NCBI GenBank assembly: GCA_947311845.1
Contig: CAMZMU010000107.1
Location: 20,826,359-20,890,358, forward strand
Source of the DNA: Poa pratensis
Lineage: Eukaryota > Streptophyta > Magnoliopsida > Poales > Poaceae
Direction of reading: 5' to 3'
DNA: 64,000 nt
A program made the translations under genes and the position numbers. The stretch's first letter is position 1; each line of letters opens with the position of its first letter. Positions 38,201 through 49,400 of the stretch are shown here, one piece after another. The notes under the pieces were generated by a model. It was not told where the DNA came from, ran no database searches, and saw nothing but the letters and a program-made list of their open reading frames with translations.

Positions 38201-38262
38201 TCCGTCAGGACTCCATCTATAGTACAACAGGTACATGGGATTCGGAGCACTATAAAATAACA
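35214..38262 (-). mobile_element. Short non-autonomous LTR element nested in the hAT (copy 2)
   Basis: The left LTR (35214-35576, 363 bp) starts TGTTATAAAATAGCGC and ends ACTATAAAATAACA. The right LTR (about 37492-38262) is the same sequence plus a LINE insertion. GGCTCTGATACCA at 37478-37490 is the inverse of an initiator-Met tRNA primer site, so the element reads on the minus strand. A matching target duplication is not convincing (GTGCT against GTGTG). The 1.9-kb interior has no protease, integrase or reverse transcriptase. An Arg- and Ala-rich frame near 37034-37294 lies next to the primer site and may be a captured piece. A Copia-like origin is possible but unproven. Confidence 0.78.
37611..38036 (+). 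mobile_element. 5'-truncated LINE fragment with poly(A) tail (copy 2)
   Basis: This 426-bp insertion in the right LTR ends in 20 As. It encodes, up to TAG at 37906-37908, the C-terminal end of a plant LINE RNase H domain: VIESDCMDVVE near the start and CPREANIAAHELAKFG further on. Compared with the left LTR, about 20 target bases are missing at the insertion point. Confidence 0.82.
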
Positions 38263-38439
38263 GTGTGTACCGATCCGATTAATTTTCTTTCCACCCCGAA
38301 TCCGCTCCGAATGTGATCATATATATACGTCACCGAATCTGCAACCTTTCATTATTCGATCTGATCCAAATTGGAAAAAAAAATGTGATAAAGGATATGG
38401 TAGCGCCAAAATCCGATTCGTTTACATCCTAGTAGCAGT

Positions 38440-41400
38440 ATACTCATGTGCTAACTCGGGTCACAAGTGAAGCGTCCCAGGTCGAGAGGCTTTGTTCCTT
38501 ACTTTTTTCTGGTACTTGGAGTGCCTCGCGCTAATCCTTACAAGTGTGTATGAATAAATGAAGGTCCTCGTTTCAAAAAATAAATGAAGGTCGTATGCAT
38601 CTCTACAATGCATAGTCCGGGCTAACTTCCCATTTAAGGAAAAATAGTTTTTTTTTTTCAGGGAATTTCAAGAAAAATAGTTACAAGTGTGTACTTCCAT
38701 AGTGCAGCTCGCTAGCACTTTCAAATGCAGTACGTACTTCCAATGTAGTGCGCGAATACTTCTAAGTGTAGCGCACTAACGGTGGTGGTGGCCGGTGAGG
38801 TTACACACGCCAGGGCTGACGAGATAGCAAACATATTTCCACTTGCCATGCAGAATGGACAAATCAACGTAATCAATTCTCGTACCAGGAAAATCGTCTC
38901 GAGGTAAGGGATAGCTAAATTAACCATATATTAGTCAAAGATATGAAATGAACTATGGAGTCCACGTAAGCAGTTACAATGTGTTATTCACATCTTTGTA
39001 TACGTGTACTTAATTATTGGAGTTACTTTGGAAACAGTAAGCGAACTGCTCAATAAACCATCCACATTACATACATCAAAACTATCGCTAGGATTAGAGG
39101 GTCACCTGAAATGAACTATTGAAACTTTCAGCCGTCACGTGCAAATGGCAATGAAGTAGTGAAGCATTCGTCAGATTAAACATAATACCTCTATACTGTT
39201 ACACGAGAACAAAATATTGCCAGCGTCGAAAGGTATGTACCATCACCTCGTTTGTCACTAAGTGCAAATTTCAAACCCAAAATGGCATAGCAGTGTGCCA
39301 TACTAAATAGTAGGACATACTAGCATAACAGTTCAACAGCAATGTTATACTAAATACTGATTGCAAATTTCAAACCCAACATGGCATTGTAATGATCACT
39401 ATTGACCATTGGCCCATTGTAATGCAGCGGCCAATGGTCAATCCTGATTGCTACTATTCAGTCTACTAGTATAACAGTTCAACAGCAATGTTATAATCCT
39501 GAATCAGGTAACTGCAAAACCATCAGATAGACAATATCTTATACTCTCACGCTCAGCTAGAAGACTAAAACTTCTGCTAGCAAGCAAAGCTCTACAAATT
39601 AGTATACCAGTTTCATTCTCAGCAGAATATTACTATTTTGGCAATAAGTTCATAAAACAGAAATAATACAGGCATGAAGAACCAAACAAGTGTATTCAGC
39701 ATTTTGTCATATGCGGCAACTGATAAGCTAATGAAGATCTAACATTTAGTACTCTGCTACCATAAGAATGGTGTTTAGTTTTACTACATGGAAATCACAA
39801 GATTTCTAAATGTTTCGAATCAATTGGTTCAGAATCAGATCAATGGTGATCCATTGTCATCAGCATTTTGTCATATGCGGCAGCTGGTAAGCTAATGAAG
39901 ATCTAATATTTAGTACTCTGCTGGATATAAACCAGAATGGTGTTTAGTTTTACTACATGGAAATCACAAGATATACTCAAAACAATAAACTAACTTTGCA
40001 TGTGTAATGTCTCTTATCCAACACAACTAAACTGCAGAACATGATTTATGGCAATTAGCATATGCAAGCAGTAATCGATTTCGCCACAAAAGTGCAACTA
40101 ATTAGTTTTCAAATTTAACATAGCAAGCACATATTATTTACTGCAACAAAACATCTACTCAGTTTTTCATTAGAACACGTATTCATTTTCTACATAGCGA
40201 ATATGAATCAACTGCAAATAATTGCACGAAGCACATGTCACTGATCATCAATATAACCCAAAGAAAGCTGCAGTCTCATAAAGTGATTGCTTAGTTTACA
40301 AAAAAATAAAGTTTAGCAATTAGCACCAAGTAGATAATCGTTACACGTCTAACTGCTGAATTGCACAAATTGCCACTACTTTGTCAAATCTTAATGACAT
40401 AGCTATTTTAATTTTAAACTGTGTACTAATAGAGCTATTCATCTTTCATAAAGCTAGTATGATGCAATCTTGCTAGCAAGTAGCAACTGAACATTACATG
40501 TGCTCTAATTTCATATATCACATATATGACGAAGTATATGAAAACTGGCAATTCTTTCATTTTCTACCACCTTATGTTTAGATCTCTCATTGTGATCACA
40601 ATTTTTTAGGTTAGATCCTTCAATCAAGTAGTACATCCTTTATAGTAGTCGCAACTTGAACAGTATGGTGTTCACTGTTGAGTGAAGATCAGCTGAGACA
40701 ATGACTTGTAGTATAGTACTATAGTTAATGAACACAAGAACCAGGAAGTAGGAATTGCCATCAATACTACTGGAAAAACAAGCACCAATAAACAACAACA
40801 AATGTTTCCAAGACCACCATAGCAACTTATGTCTTAGTCTCAACTAATCGACTAATAAGATTGAGATTTGTAACTTAGTTTTATCACAATAACACTACTT
40901 TAGTTTCAAAGTTAAGAGTTCAGCATCAATTCCCATGCCTCTGCAGGCGTAATAAGTAAACGCCGAAATCATTTCTAATTTATCAAAACTGAATAGGGCA
41001 GTTGATTTAATTATAGGTGAGCAGTAACTAATATATGGTGCATGAAACTACGAATAATAATGCTAATAACGTAATAATAGCTGTGTTTTGATGTCACATT
41101 TGATACACTAGAATGCATCCGAGGAAGATCAGCAGACCAATTATTAGTTTACTAAAATAGCACTACTTCAGTTTGGAACCTTAACATCTAACATCTGTAA
41201 TTAACAATTTTGTCGTCACATGTATGACTGCTGCGTAAATGAAGAAACCATCAGTACTTTACTAAAACATATTAGTGAATAATTTAATATGCAGCATTTC
41301 ACCAACGAAATATTGTTAAATGTGGAGCTCCTATGTAAACATGCTAACACAGCATAATGTCAGTAACCTAGACTTCATATTGAATGGTTACACCCAGCAC

Positions 41401-41695
41401 CTGCATCATATTGTCTAATATCAACAGCTTTGCCTTCACCTCTGTAAGAGATGACTAAATGCACAAATACTCACTAGTTCATCCGAGCATAAAAGCAAAC
41501 ACAACACATATTGTAACTGCATATTAGTTACTGACAGACTACACGTTCTAAAGCAAGCAATAATGTAATATCAGCTTAATAAATAATTGCCGCCTCCAGA
41601 TCGAATCTAACTGGCAGCATCTGCTGGATAATAAGGTCTAACATCCACAGCCTTGTAGCCACATCTACAAATGATAATGTAATGCAGAAGCGTCA
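38440..41695. other. AT-rich gene-free tract with short internal duplications
   Basis: No gene is supported. A segment of about 110 bases (CATTTTGTCATATGCGGCA onward) occurs near 39697 and again near 39862. A segment with AACAGTTCAACAGCAATG occurs near 39327 and 39474. The tract lies 3' of the OEP7-like gene. Confidence 0.6.
39401..39442. repeat. Perfect 14-bp inverted repeat
   Basis: ATTGACCATTGGCC (39401-39414) and its exact inverse (39429-39442) are separated by 14 bases. The same arms are conserved in copy 1 (18944-18957 and 18971-18984), although the loop differs. Confidence 0.8.
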
Positions 41696-44170
41696 CTAAT
41701 TTATCTAAGCAATATACTTCAGATATTTTAACATCGGTTAAGCTACTAATAAACTAAGTGTTGACCATGCAGCATTAAATCTCATGATAGTACAATAATG
41801 TGACTTCTATATCAAACAACACCTAGCAGCTGCTGCATAATAACAGCCACAGAAACAACGTCGGCTGCACATCTACAAATGATGACTAGATGCAGAAAAC
41901 ATCGCCAGTTTGTCAGAGCATAATACTTCAGATATTTTAACACCAGATAAGGTACTAATGAACTATGTGCCATGCCTGAAACAATAATGTAATTGACTTA
42001 GCATTGCTTCGATTTTCACGTAGATACTGTTACCCTGTGGCAGGCAATATGAAACAGTACTTCAGCACTTAAAAATTACGTTGTATATGCAACTTAAACA
42101 GAAGGACAACTCAAGATGTAACTGACAAGACTTTCTCAGCAGATGTACTGTCTTACTAACCAAATAAATTTAGCAGCTCAGAAATTACATATAGAAAGTA
42201 GTGCCGGGCAATGGGCAAACGTGATACACGAGCATATTGAATGATCAACAACTAATTGAGAAACAGAAATTACCAAACCATTTGTTCCCACAAAGGACCG
42301 CCCCATATAAACGTACTTCTGGCAAGAAATAAATATAAGCAAACGAATTCTAGAGCAGAGGAACAAAAACGCAGGCACAATCATATAAGAACGTTAATAA
42401 TATATAGTAAACACTAATTTAAGTAGTAACTTCCCCTAAAAATGTAACCAATATTGACACTTCTAAGTTGAGATGAGTAGTAAAAGATGCAGATACTGAA
42501 TTATTAGAATTCAAACTGGCAGCGTCAAGGAGAAAGTACAGAAATAAAAATTACAGGCCAAATAGCATAGGATTAACTTCTTCACCCGGAGAAGCTTCTC
42601 AAAGCACAAAAGGTAGCACAAAGTAACTGAATGATGCACCAATATCATATCACTAGCCTAAGAAATGCTTAAAACGACTGACCACCTGCAGTTTCAAGAG
42701 GTAGAACAGCCTATGTCACCATGACTTTTCTATCAACAGCATAAGCAAGCAGTTTCAATGGGGAATGAAAGCATCCACGGAGATATATAGCATTCAGATA
42801 GTTCCTATGCAAATGTTAGAAGCTAACCCAACCAACGTGAGTAAGCCATAAACTGAGGTACTGAAGATGCAGATAACGATAACAGGATTCAAGCATTGCA
42901 TCATCCATCACAACCTCCAAACCAGTACTAGGATACTCACAGCATACTAATTTATCTAAGCATAATACTTCAGATATTTTAACATCAGTTAAGCTACTAA
43001 TAAACTAAGTGTTGAGCATGCAGCATTAAATCTCATGATAGTACAATAATGTGACTTCTATATCAAACAATAACGCCTAGCAGCTGCTGCACAATAACAG
43101 CCACAGAAACAACGTCGTCGGCACATCTACAAATGATGATTAGATGCAGAAAACATCGCCAATTGTCAGAGCATAATACTTCGGATATTTAAACACCAGA
43201 TAAGCTACTAAACTATGTGCCATGCGTGAAACAGTAATGTAACTGACTTAGCATTGAATCGATTTCACGTAGATACTGTTACCCTGTGGCACGCAATACG
43301 AAACCTACTTCAGCACTTAAAAAGTATATTGTATCTGCAACTTTAAAAGAAGGACAAACTGAAGATGTAACTAACAAGACTTACTCAGCAGATCTACTGT
43401 CTTACTAACCAAATAGATATAGCAGCTCAGAAATTGTATAAAGAAAGTAGTGCCAGGCACTGGGCAAACGTGATACACGAGCATATTGAATGATTCAACA
43501 ACTAATTGAGAAATAGAAATTCAAACCATTTGTTCCCAGAAAGCACCGCCCCTATTATGTAAACCTGAATACTTCTGGCAAGAAATAAATATAAGCAAAC
43601 GAATTCTAGGGCAGAGAAAAAAACTGCAGGCACAATCATATAAGAACATTAATAATAACACTAATTAACTAGTAACCCCCCCTAAAAATGCAATCAATAT
43701 TGCCACTTCTAAGTTGACATGGGTAGTAAAAGATGCAGATACTGAATTATTAGAATTCAAACTCGGCAGCATCAAGGAGAAGTACAGAAATAAGAATTAC
43801 AGGCCAAATAGCATAGGATTAACTTCTTCACCGGAGAAACTTCTCAAAGCACAAAGGTGCACAAAGTAACTGAATGATGCACCAATATCATATCACTAGC
43901 CTAAGAAACGCAAAACGACTGACCACCTGCAGTTTCAAGAGGTAGAACAGCCTATGTCACCATGATTCTTCTATCAACAGCATAAGGAATGAAGGCATCC
44001 ACAGAGATATATAGGCATTCAGATAGTTTCTACGCAAATGTTAGAAGCTAATCCAAGCAACGCGAGTAAGCCAGGAACTGGGGTACTAAAGATGCAGATA
44101 ACGATAACAGGATTCAAACATCGCATCATCCACCACCACAACCTCCAAACCGGTACTAGGATAGATTCAC
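41696..44170. repeat. Tandem duplication with a 1.25-kb unit
   Basis: Unit A (about 41696-42945) and unit B (about 42946-44170) both start ACTAATTTATCTAAGCA. They stay colinear through GAAGCTTCTCAAAGCA to a shared end near ACCTCCAAACC. They differ by many substitutions and small indels. Inside unit A a shorter segment near 41640-41760 is itself partly repeated at 41830-41960. Unit B ends about 50 bases before the OEP7-like stop codon. Copy 1 has unit A and is cut by the gap inside unit B. Confidence 0.8.
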
Positions 44171-44216
44171 AGCATAGTACTATTTCAGAAGTGTAACCAG
44201 GCGAGACGCGCCCCCA

Positions 44217-44575
44217 TCACTCGGCCTTGGCGGCCACGGGACCCTCCCCCATCTTCTCGCTCTCGACCTCCTCGGCCGGGAGGGGCGGCGCGGACGGCTC
44301 GGCAGCGGCGACGGCGGGCTCCTTCTCCTCGGCGACGGCGGCTCCTTCTCCTCGGCGACGGCGGCGGTGGAGGGGGTCTTGTCCTCCTCGGGGACGGCGG
44401 GGTCCTGGTCGGGGTCGTGGGCGGGGTCGGTGGAGCGGGAGACGGCGGCGCGGAGGCGGTCGAGGAAGGGCTTGAAGGCGGACTCGACGGTGAGCCAGGC
44501 GAGGAAGAGGCCGCCGCCGACGACCAGGGCCGTCTTCACGGCGCCCCCTCCCGCTGCTGCTCCTCCTTTCGCCAT
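44217..44575 (-). CDS. Chloroplast outer-envelope protein, OEP7-like, with one apparent frameshift
   Basis: The start is ATG at 44573-44575. The N-terminus is MAKGGAAAGGGAVKTA, then one membrane segment at about residues 14-30. Next comes the family signature AWLTVESAFKPFLDRLRAA and an STDPAHDPDQDP tail, which closely resembles Arabidopsis OEP7, a small signal-anchored protein of the chloroplast outer envelope. After about residue 75 the frame breaks in a 24-bp tandem repeat (44316-44365): the first unit reads GGCGGGCTCC, the second GGCGGCTCC. One missing G near 44340 would explain it. In the shifted frame a sensible Pro/Ala/Glu-rich tail reaches the stop at 44217-44219, giving about 119 residues. 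A longer frame extending upstream of this ATG is GC-rich 5' leader, not protein. The most likely explanation is a sequencing error or a recent indel. Confidence 0.75.
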
Positions 44576-44959
44576 GGCTGCTCGGGGCGCGTGGGCTGCG
44601 ATGGGGATGGGTCGTTGGATGGGTGGCGTGGGATGCGTGTGGGGTTTGGGGTTTTGTGCGCGTCTGGGGAAGGGAAATGCTTTGTCTTGCTCGGTACCAC
44701 ACGAAAGAGAAAGGCAAAGGCGAGGAAGAAAGCAACGGCGGAGGCGTCGCTTTTGCCTTTGCCTGACCTGGGTCACCAGGCCTGGGTGGCCGCCACCGCA
44801 ACCGGATTGGCGCCCACCGGCTTGATTGTGGGCCCTGGATTGGCGTCCAGAAGCTTCTGTAGTTCCGGGTATACTTAAAGTCCAAAACATTTGAGGATTC
44901 GGCCTGCTAACACATGGGACTTTTTTTTTCGATGAAATGACCCGGGAGATGCTTTGTGT
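44576..44959 (-). promoter_or_regulatory. 5' leader and promoter region of the OEP7-like gene
   Basis: The leader on the minus strand is pyrimidine- and CCCA-rich up to about 44700. A TTTAAGTATA stretch at 44869-44878 (minus) is the only TATA-like candidate. No other motif is clear. Confidence 0.4.
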
Positions 44960-45840
44960 CGCTCGTTAGCGGCGTTAACTTCCCGCGCCGCCTACTAGCT
45001 TTCTTTTGTGGGAACGTTTCGCTAGCGCTTCAGGTTTACGTTGCGTTTTTTTCTGTTTTCCTTTTTCGATTATTTTCATTTATTCATCTATTCGAAAAAT
45101 TGTAAAATAATGTAAACCTATTTTTTGAAACACGAATATTTTTTAATCTGAATATTTTCAAAAATATGAACCATATTAAAAAATATGAACATTTTGAAAA
45201 AGAAAAAAAGAAACCAAAAATGGTTTCAAATTTGAAAATTGTTCCAAAATTGGAAATGGTTTGAAATTTAAAATTAGAACCATTTCCAAAAATGAACAAC
45301 TTTTAATTTGGAACCATTTTAAATTAGGAACCATTTTCAAAATAGAACCATCTCAAATTTGGAACCATTTTAAATTCGGAACCATTTTCAAAGTTGGAAC
45401 CATTTTTACATTTTTAAAATAGAACCATTTTAAATTCGGAACCATTTTTTAATTTGGAACCATTTTCAAAATAGAACCATTTTTAAATTTGATACCATTT
45501 TTGAAAATAAATAATTTTCAAATTTGGAACCATTTTTAAATTTGGAACCATTTTCAAAATTTAACCATTTTCAAAAATTAAACAATTTTCAAAAAACAAT
45601 TTAAAAAAGAACAAAAAACAATAAGAGAAGAAAAAATAAAACAAAAAAACAGAAAAAGAAAAAGAAACGAAAAAGAAAAACAGAAAAAGAAAAAGAAAAA
45701 GAAAAGAAACGAAAAAGAAAAAGAAAAAGGAACAAGAACAAGAAAAAAAATGAAAGAAAAAAAGAGAAAGCCACGGGGTGGGCCGGCCCGGCAGAAGCTC
45801 CCCGTTAGCGGCGCGGTCGATTCGCGCCGCTAACGGGCGG
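44960..45840. repeat. Low-complexity A-rich block bracketed by GTTAGCGGCG motifs
   Basis: GTTAGCGGCG occurs at the left edge (about 44966), and the right edge has a hairpin built from the same motif (45801-45837). Between them, 45230-45590 is a degenerate array of GGAACCATTTT and AAATT words, and 45595-45770 is almost pure A with G (AAAAAGAAAAAG). This looks like a decayed non-coding transposon, but I cannot name a family or find a target duplication. Confidence 0.6.
45801..45837. repeat. Perfect 15-bp GC-rich inverted repeat
   Basis: CCCGTTAGCGGCGCG (45801-45815) and its exact inverse (45823-45837) are separated by 7 bases. It forms the right edge of the low-complexity block. Confidence 0.85.
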
Positions 45841-46400
45841 CATATAGGGTTTGGGCAAGGGCCCCAATTTAATTAAAGAAATTGAAGTGTCAAACGCAAA
45901 CGATGTCCATTAAGGACCTGTTTGGTTTCCTGCGTGCCATTGGGCCAGGCCCGTGGATGCAATAATGAATGTTTGGTGGACTGTCTCGGTTCCACGTTCA
46001 TGCATAGCACGAACCTCAAAGCACACTTGGGTAAGGCCCTGGAGGATTCGGCTATTTTTTCAGAGCCACCCTCTCCATGTGCAAAATGGGGAACGCCGTC
46101 GCACTCCTCGTTCGAGCTCGTGCAAAGCTGCGAGGCCGCGAGGCCGTGCGCGCACGCGAAAATGTGGCGGGAGAAATTTCGTCTCACCGCCCTCCATTTT
46201 CGCCCCTCTATATCATCTCCTCCGCTCACCGCCTGATTTCGCGCCACCATTCCCTCCCTCCCCCCCCCTCGTGCTCTCTCCTCCGGCAGCGTAGCAAGAT
46301 CTACACGAGCAGGTAAGTGGCGGAAGCTTCTTCTCCGGCGGGCGTCGGCTTCCACTTCTTTCTCTTGTCCGAGCTACGAGGATCCACGTCTGCTGCTACC
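45841..46400 (+). promoter_or_regulatory. Promoter and 5' leader of the Myb/SANT-like pseudogene
   Basis: CTCTATATCATC near 46205 is a plausible TATA region. A CT-rich leader follows and then GAGCAGGTAAGT near 46312, a possible 5'-UTR splice donor. The ATG is at 46401. The stretch AGGACCTGTTTGGTTTCC near 45914 resembles the terminus of some grass DNA transposons, but no partner end was found. Confidence 0.4.
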
Positions 46401-49400
46401 ATGCCTGTAAGTTTCTTGAAACCTTAGTTGTTCTAGCTTAGATCTGACCGCACTAAGTAGATAAATAGGTCTAGAGGAGCATGGACTGCGAGCTAGTAGA
46501 TTTGAGTAGATCTAACATGTTGTGGAGTAGATATATGAGCATATTTGACTAGATTTTGCTTTGATCATCTTGATGTCGTGGTACAAGTCTTTGTGTAGGA
46601 AAGTTGTTCTAGCTCATTACGATGCCGAGGTAGATCTTCATGCTATTGTGTTGCTCGTAACCCTTGTAGGAGTTTACCACCGATGAGTTCTCGCAAGTGC
46701 TAACAGAAACCCAGACGGACCTCACCCTGTCCTTGGTCTCTAACTCTCAGATGTTTGAGGTGCCAGTCACCCAAGAGGAAGTTTTCCATGACACTCGTCT
46801 GACGTCCGAGATGGTCGAACTGCCAGGAGGTCAGCTAGATCTCCACTGTGGCATGGACAGGAGCAAGAAGAACAAGACAACGACTACCATGAAGTGGGCT
46901 GATACGTCTCAAATGTATCTATAATTTTTTATGTTCCATGCTGTTATTATACCAATTGCTACATGTTTTATTTACACTTCATAGCATTTTTATGCATTTT
47001 CTGGGACTAACCTATTAACAAGATGCTAAAGTGTCAGTTCCTGTTTTCTGCTGTTTTTCTCTTTCGGAAAAGCTGGTCACAAAATATTCTCGAAATTGGA
47101 CGAAAATCAACGTGTGCAAATATCTCATCGGAAGACTCCAGAAGCCATAAGGGGAGACGGAGTGGGGCCACGAGGCAGCCACGCCACCCTAGGGCGCGGC
47201 AGGGGTGGGCCCGCGCCCTGCCCTGGCGTGGCCGCCTCGGTTGCCCTCCAACGCCGCCCTTTCGCCTATATATTCCCAATGTCCCGAAAACCCTAAAAAC
47301 ACCGATCATATTCCACGAAAAGTTCCGTCGCCGCCGCCGTCGTCGACCCTAGATCGGGAGGGTTCTGAAGCTCTTCCCGGCACCCTGCCGGAGGGGAGAT
47401 CCTCACCGGAGGCCTCTACACCGGCATGCCTGCCTCCGGAGTGATGCGTGAGTAGTTCATCCTTGGACTACGGGTCCATAGCAGTAGCTAGATGGTTGTC
47501 TCTCCACCTTGTACCTCCATGTTTAGATCTTGTGAGCTGCCTAACATGATCAAGATCATCTTATTGTAATGCTACATGTTGTGTTTGCTGGGATCCGATG
47601 AATATTGATACTATGAGCAAGTTGTTTATCAATCTATCTATTTATGTTGTTTATGATCTTGCATGCTCTCCGTTGCTAGTAGATGCTTTGGCCAAGTAGA
47701 TGCTTGTAACTCCAAGAGGGAGTATTTATGCTAGATAGTGGGTTCATGCCTCCAGTAATCTGGGCTCGAGATGACAGAAACGACTAAGGTTGTGGATGTG
47801 TTGTTGCCACTAGGGATAAAACAATGATGCATTGTCTACGTGTCATTTGCATCGTTTATATTACACACTTTACTTCATGCAATAATCTGTTGTTTGCAAC
47901 TCAATACTGGAAGGGGTGCGGATGCTAGCCGGAAGGTGGATTATTTAGGCATAGATGCGTTGGATAGCAAGTCTATTTACTTTGTTGTAATGCCCAATTA
48001 AATCTCATAATAATCATCTTGTCATATATTGCATTGTCATGCGCTCATTATTTGTCAATTGCCCAGCTGTAATTTGTTTACCCAACATGTTAGTTATTTT
48101 TATGGAGATACACCACTAGTGAACTGTGGACCCCGGTCCATTTCCTCATACTGATAAAACCACCAACTGCAATCATTTGTTCTCTGTTACTTTCTGCACT
48201 CATTACTGTTTTCCACACAATACGTTTAATTCTTTGTTTTCAGCAAGCCGGAGAGATTGACAACCTCTCTGTTTCGTTGGGGCAAAGTAATTTGCTTGTG
48301 TTGTGTGCAGGTTCCACGTCAGTTGCGCCGCTGACAACCTTCTGAAGAACCTCCGTGTCCTCCTGGTTCGATAAACCTTGGTCATATTTCAAGGGAAAAC
48401 TGCTGCTGCACTACATCATACCTTCCTCTTGGGGTCTCCCAACGAACGTGTGTTGTCACGGTCAACAAGCAGATCTTCTGGTGTTGTTGCTGGGAAGTAA
48501 TAAAACACTCTACCGTTAACACGCCATCATGGGCTCAGTTCTTGTCCACCTTCTTGCTGAACAAGATGGTCGACATCATCAAGACCAGAGTGTGAACTGA
48601 CAAGGGGTTCAAGGATGTGCACCTCAGGACCGCTGCCAAGCTGATTTCCAGTTATGTGGCCAAGAGTTCACCTCCACTCAGATGTACAACCACCTCAGGA
48701 AGTGGAAGGTCCGCTGGGTCATGATTAGCAAGCTCAAAGGCCTTAGTGGCGCAAAGTGGGATGAGGAAACCTAAAGCATTATCTTGAAGGCCGAGCACCT
48801 CAAAGGCCATATCAAGGTTGATCACCTACTAACATAATTCAGACTCATCCACTTTGTCTTAGGCTGACTGTCTAACATTGTTTTCTCGTCCCTAGGATCA
48901 CCCCAAAGACACCGAGTACCTGAACAAGCTCATCCAGAACTACTACCAGATGGAGATCATTCCTTCGGTCCGGCGACTGGCAAATTCACCATGGGATCCA
49001 GTGAGCCTCTTGGCACACATGTTCCTGACTATGTTGACATTGGTAGCCAGGAGTCCGACACCATCAACTACGATGGTGGAGACAAGACCGATGGGCCTGC
49101 AGGTAAGCAACCTGAGAAGGAGAAGGACAGGAAGAGGAAGAGAGGCGCACTGGTGGACGAGAGGTCCTCATCTTCACCAGCATGACGGCCTGTGAGGAAG
49201 ATGGCTGCTGCCATCAGAGACAGCACGCATGTCGACGTGCGCCCTGGCCTCTACAACGCTGTCATGGACACTTATGGGTTTAGTCCCGAGGCCAAGATGG
49301 TGGCTCTTAGTCACCTTCTGGACAACAAGGATCAAGGTTTGGGCTATGTTGGCATGGCCGACGACCACCAGAAGCTCTGGCTGAGGACCTTCCTTGCCAA

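Larger units (their letters stand above)
34813..38431. mobile_element. hAT-like element with nested insertions (copy 2)
   Basis: The terminal inverted repeats are imperfect (TAGGGGTGTAAAC against TAGGATGTAAAC). The flanking 8-bp duplication GTAGCAGT (34805-34812 and 38432-38439) is exact. Without the nested LTR element only about 570 bases are hAT sequence. They are rich in GGATAT/ATATCC and CCGAAT motifs and have no transposase, so this was a short non-autonomous hAT element. Confidence 0.82.

Noticed and set aside
39401..39442. A transcription terminator
   Set aside because: This is a plant nuclear sequence with no adjacent transcription unit reading into it. Hairpin terminators of bacterial type do not apply.
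2460..43305. A genuine recent 20.4-kb segmental duplication
   Set aside because: It is not excluded, but the N run at the join, the lack of homology at the breakpoints and the one-sided homopolymer deletions favour an assembly artefact. It is reported as such with the test that would decide.
44180..44890. A 236-codon frame containing the OEP7-like protein
   Set aside because: The upstream third is GC-rich leader read by chance, and the last part is the wrong frame after the indel. The family start is at 44575.
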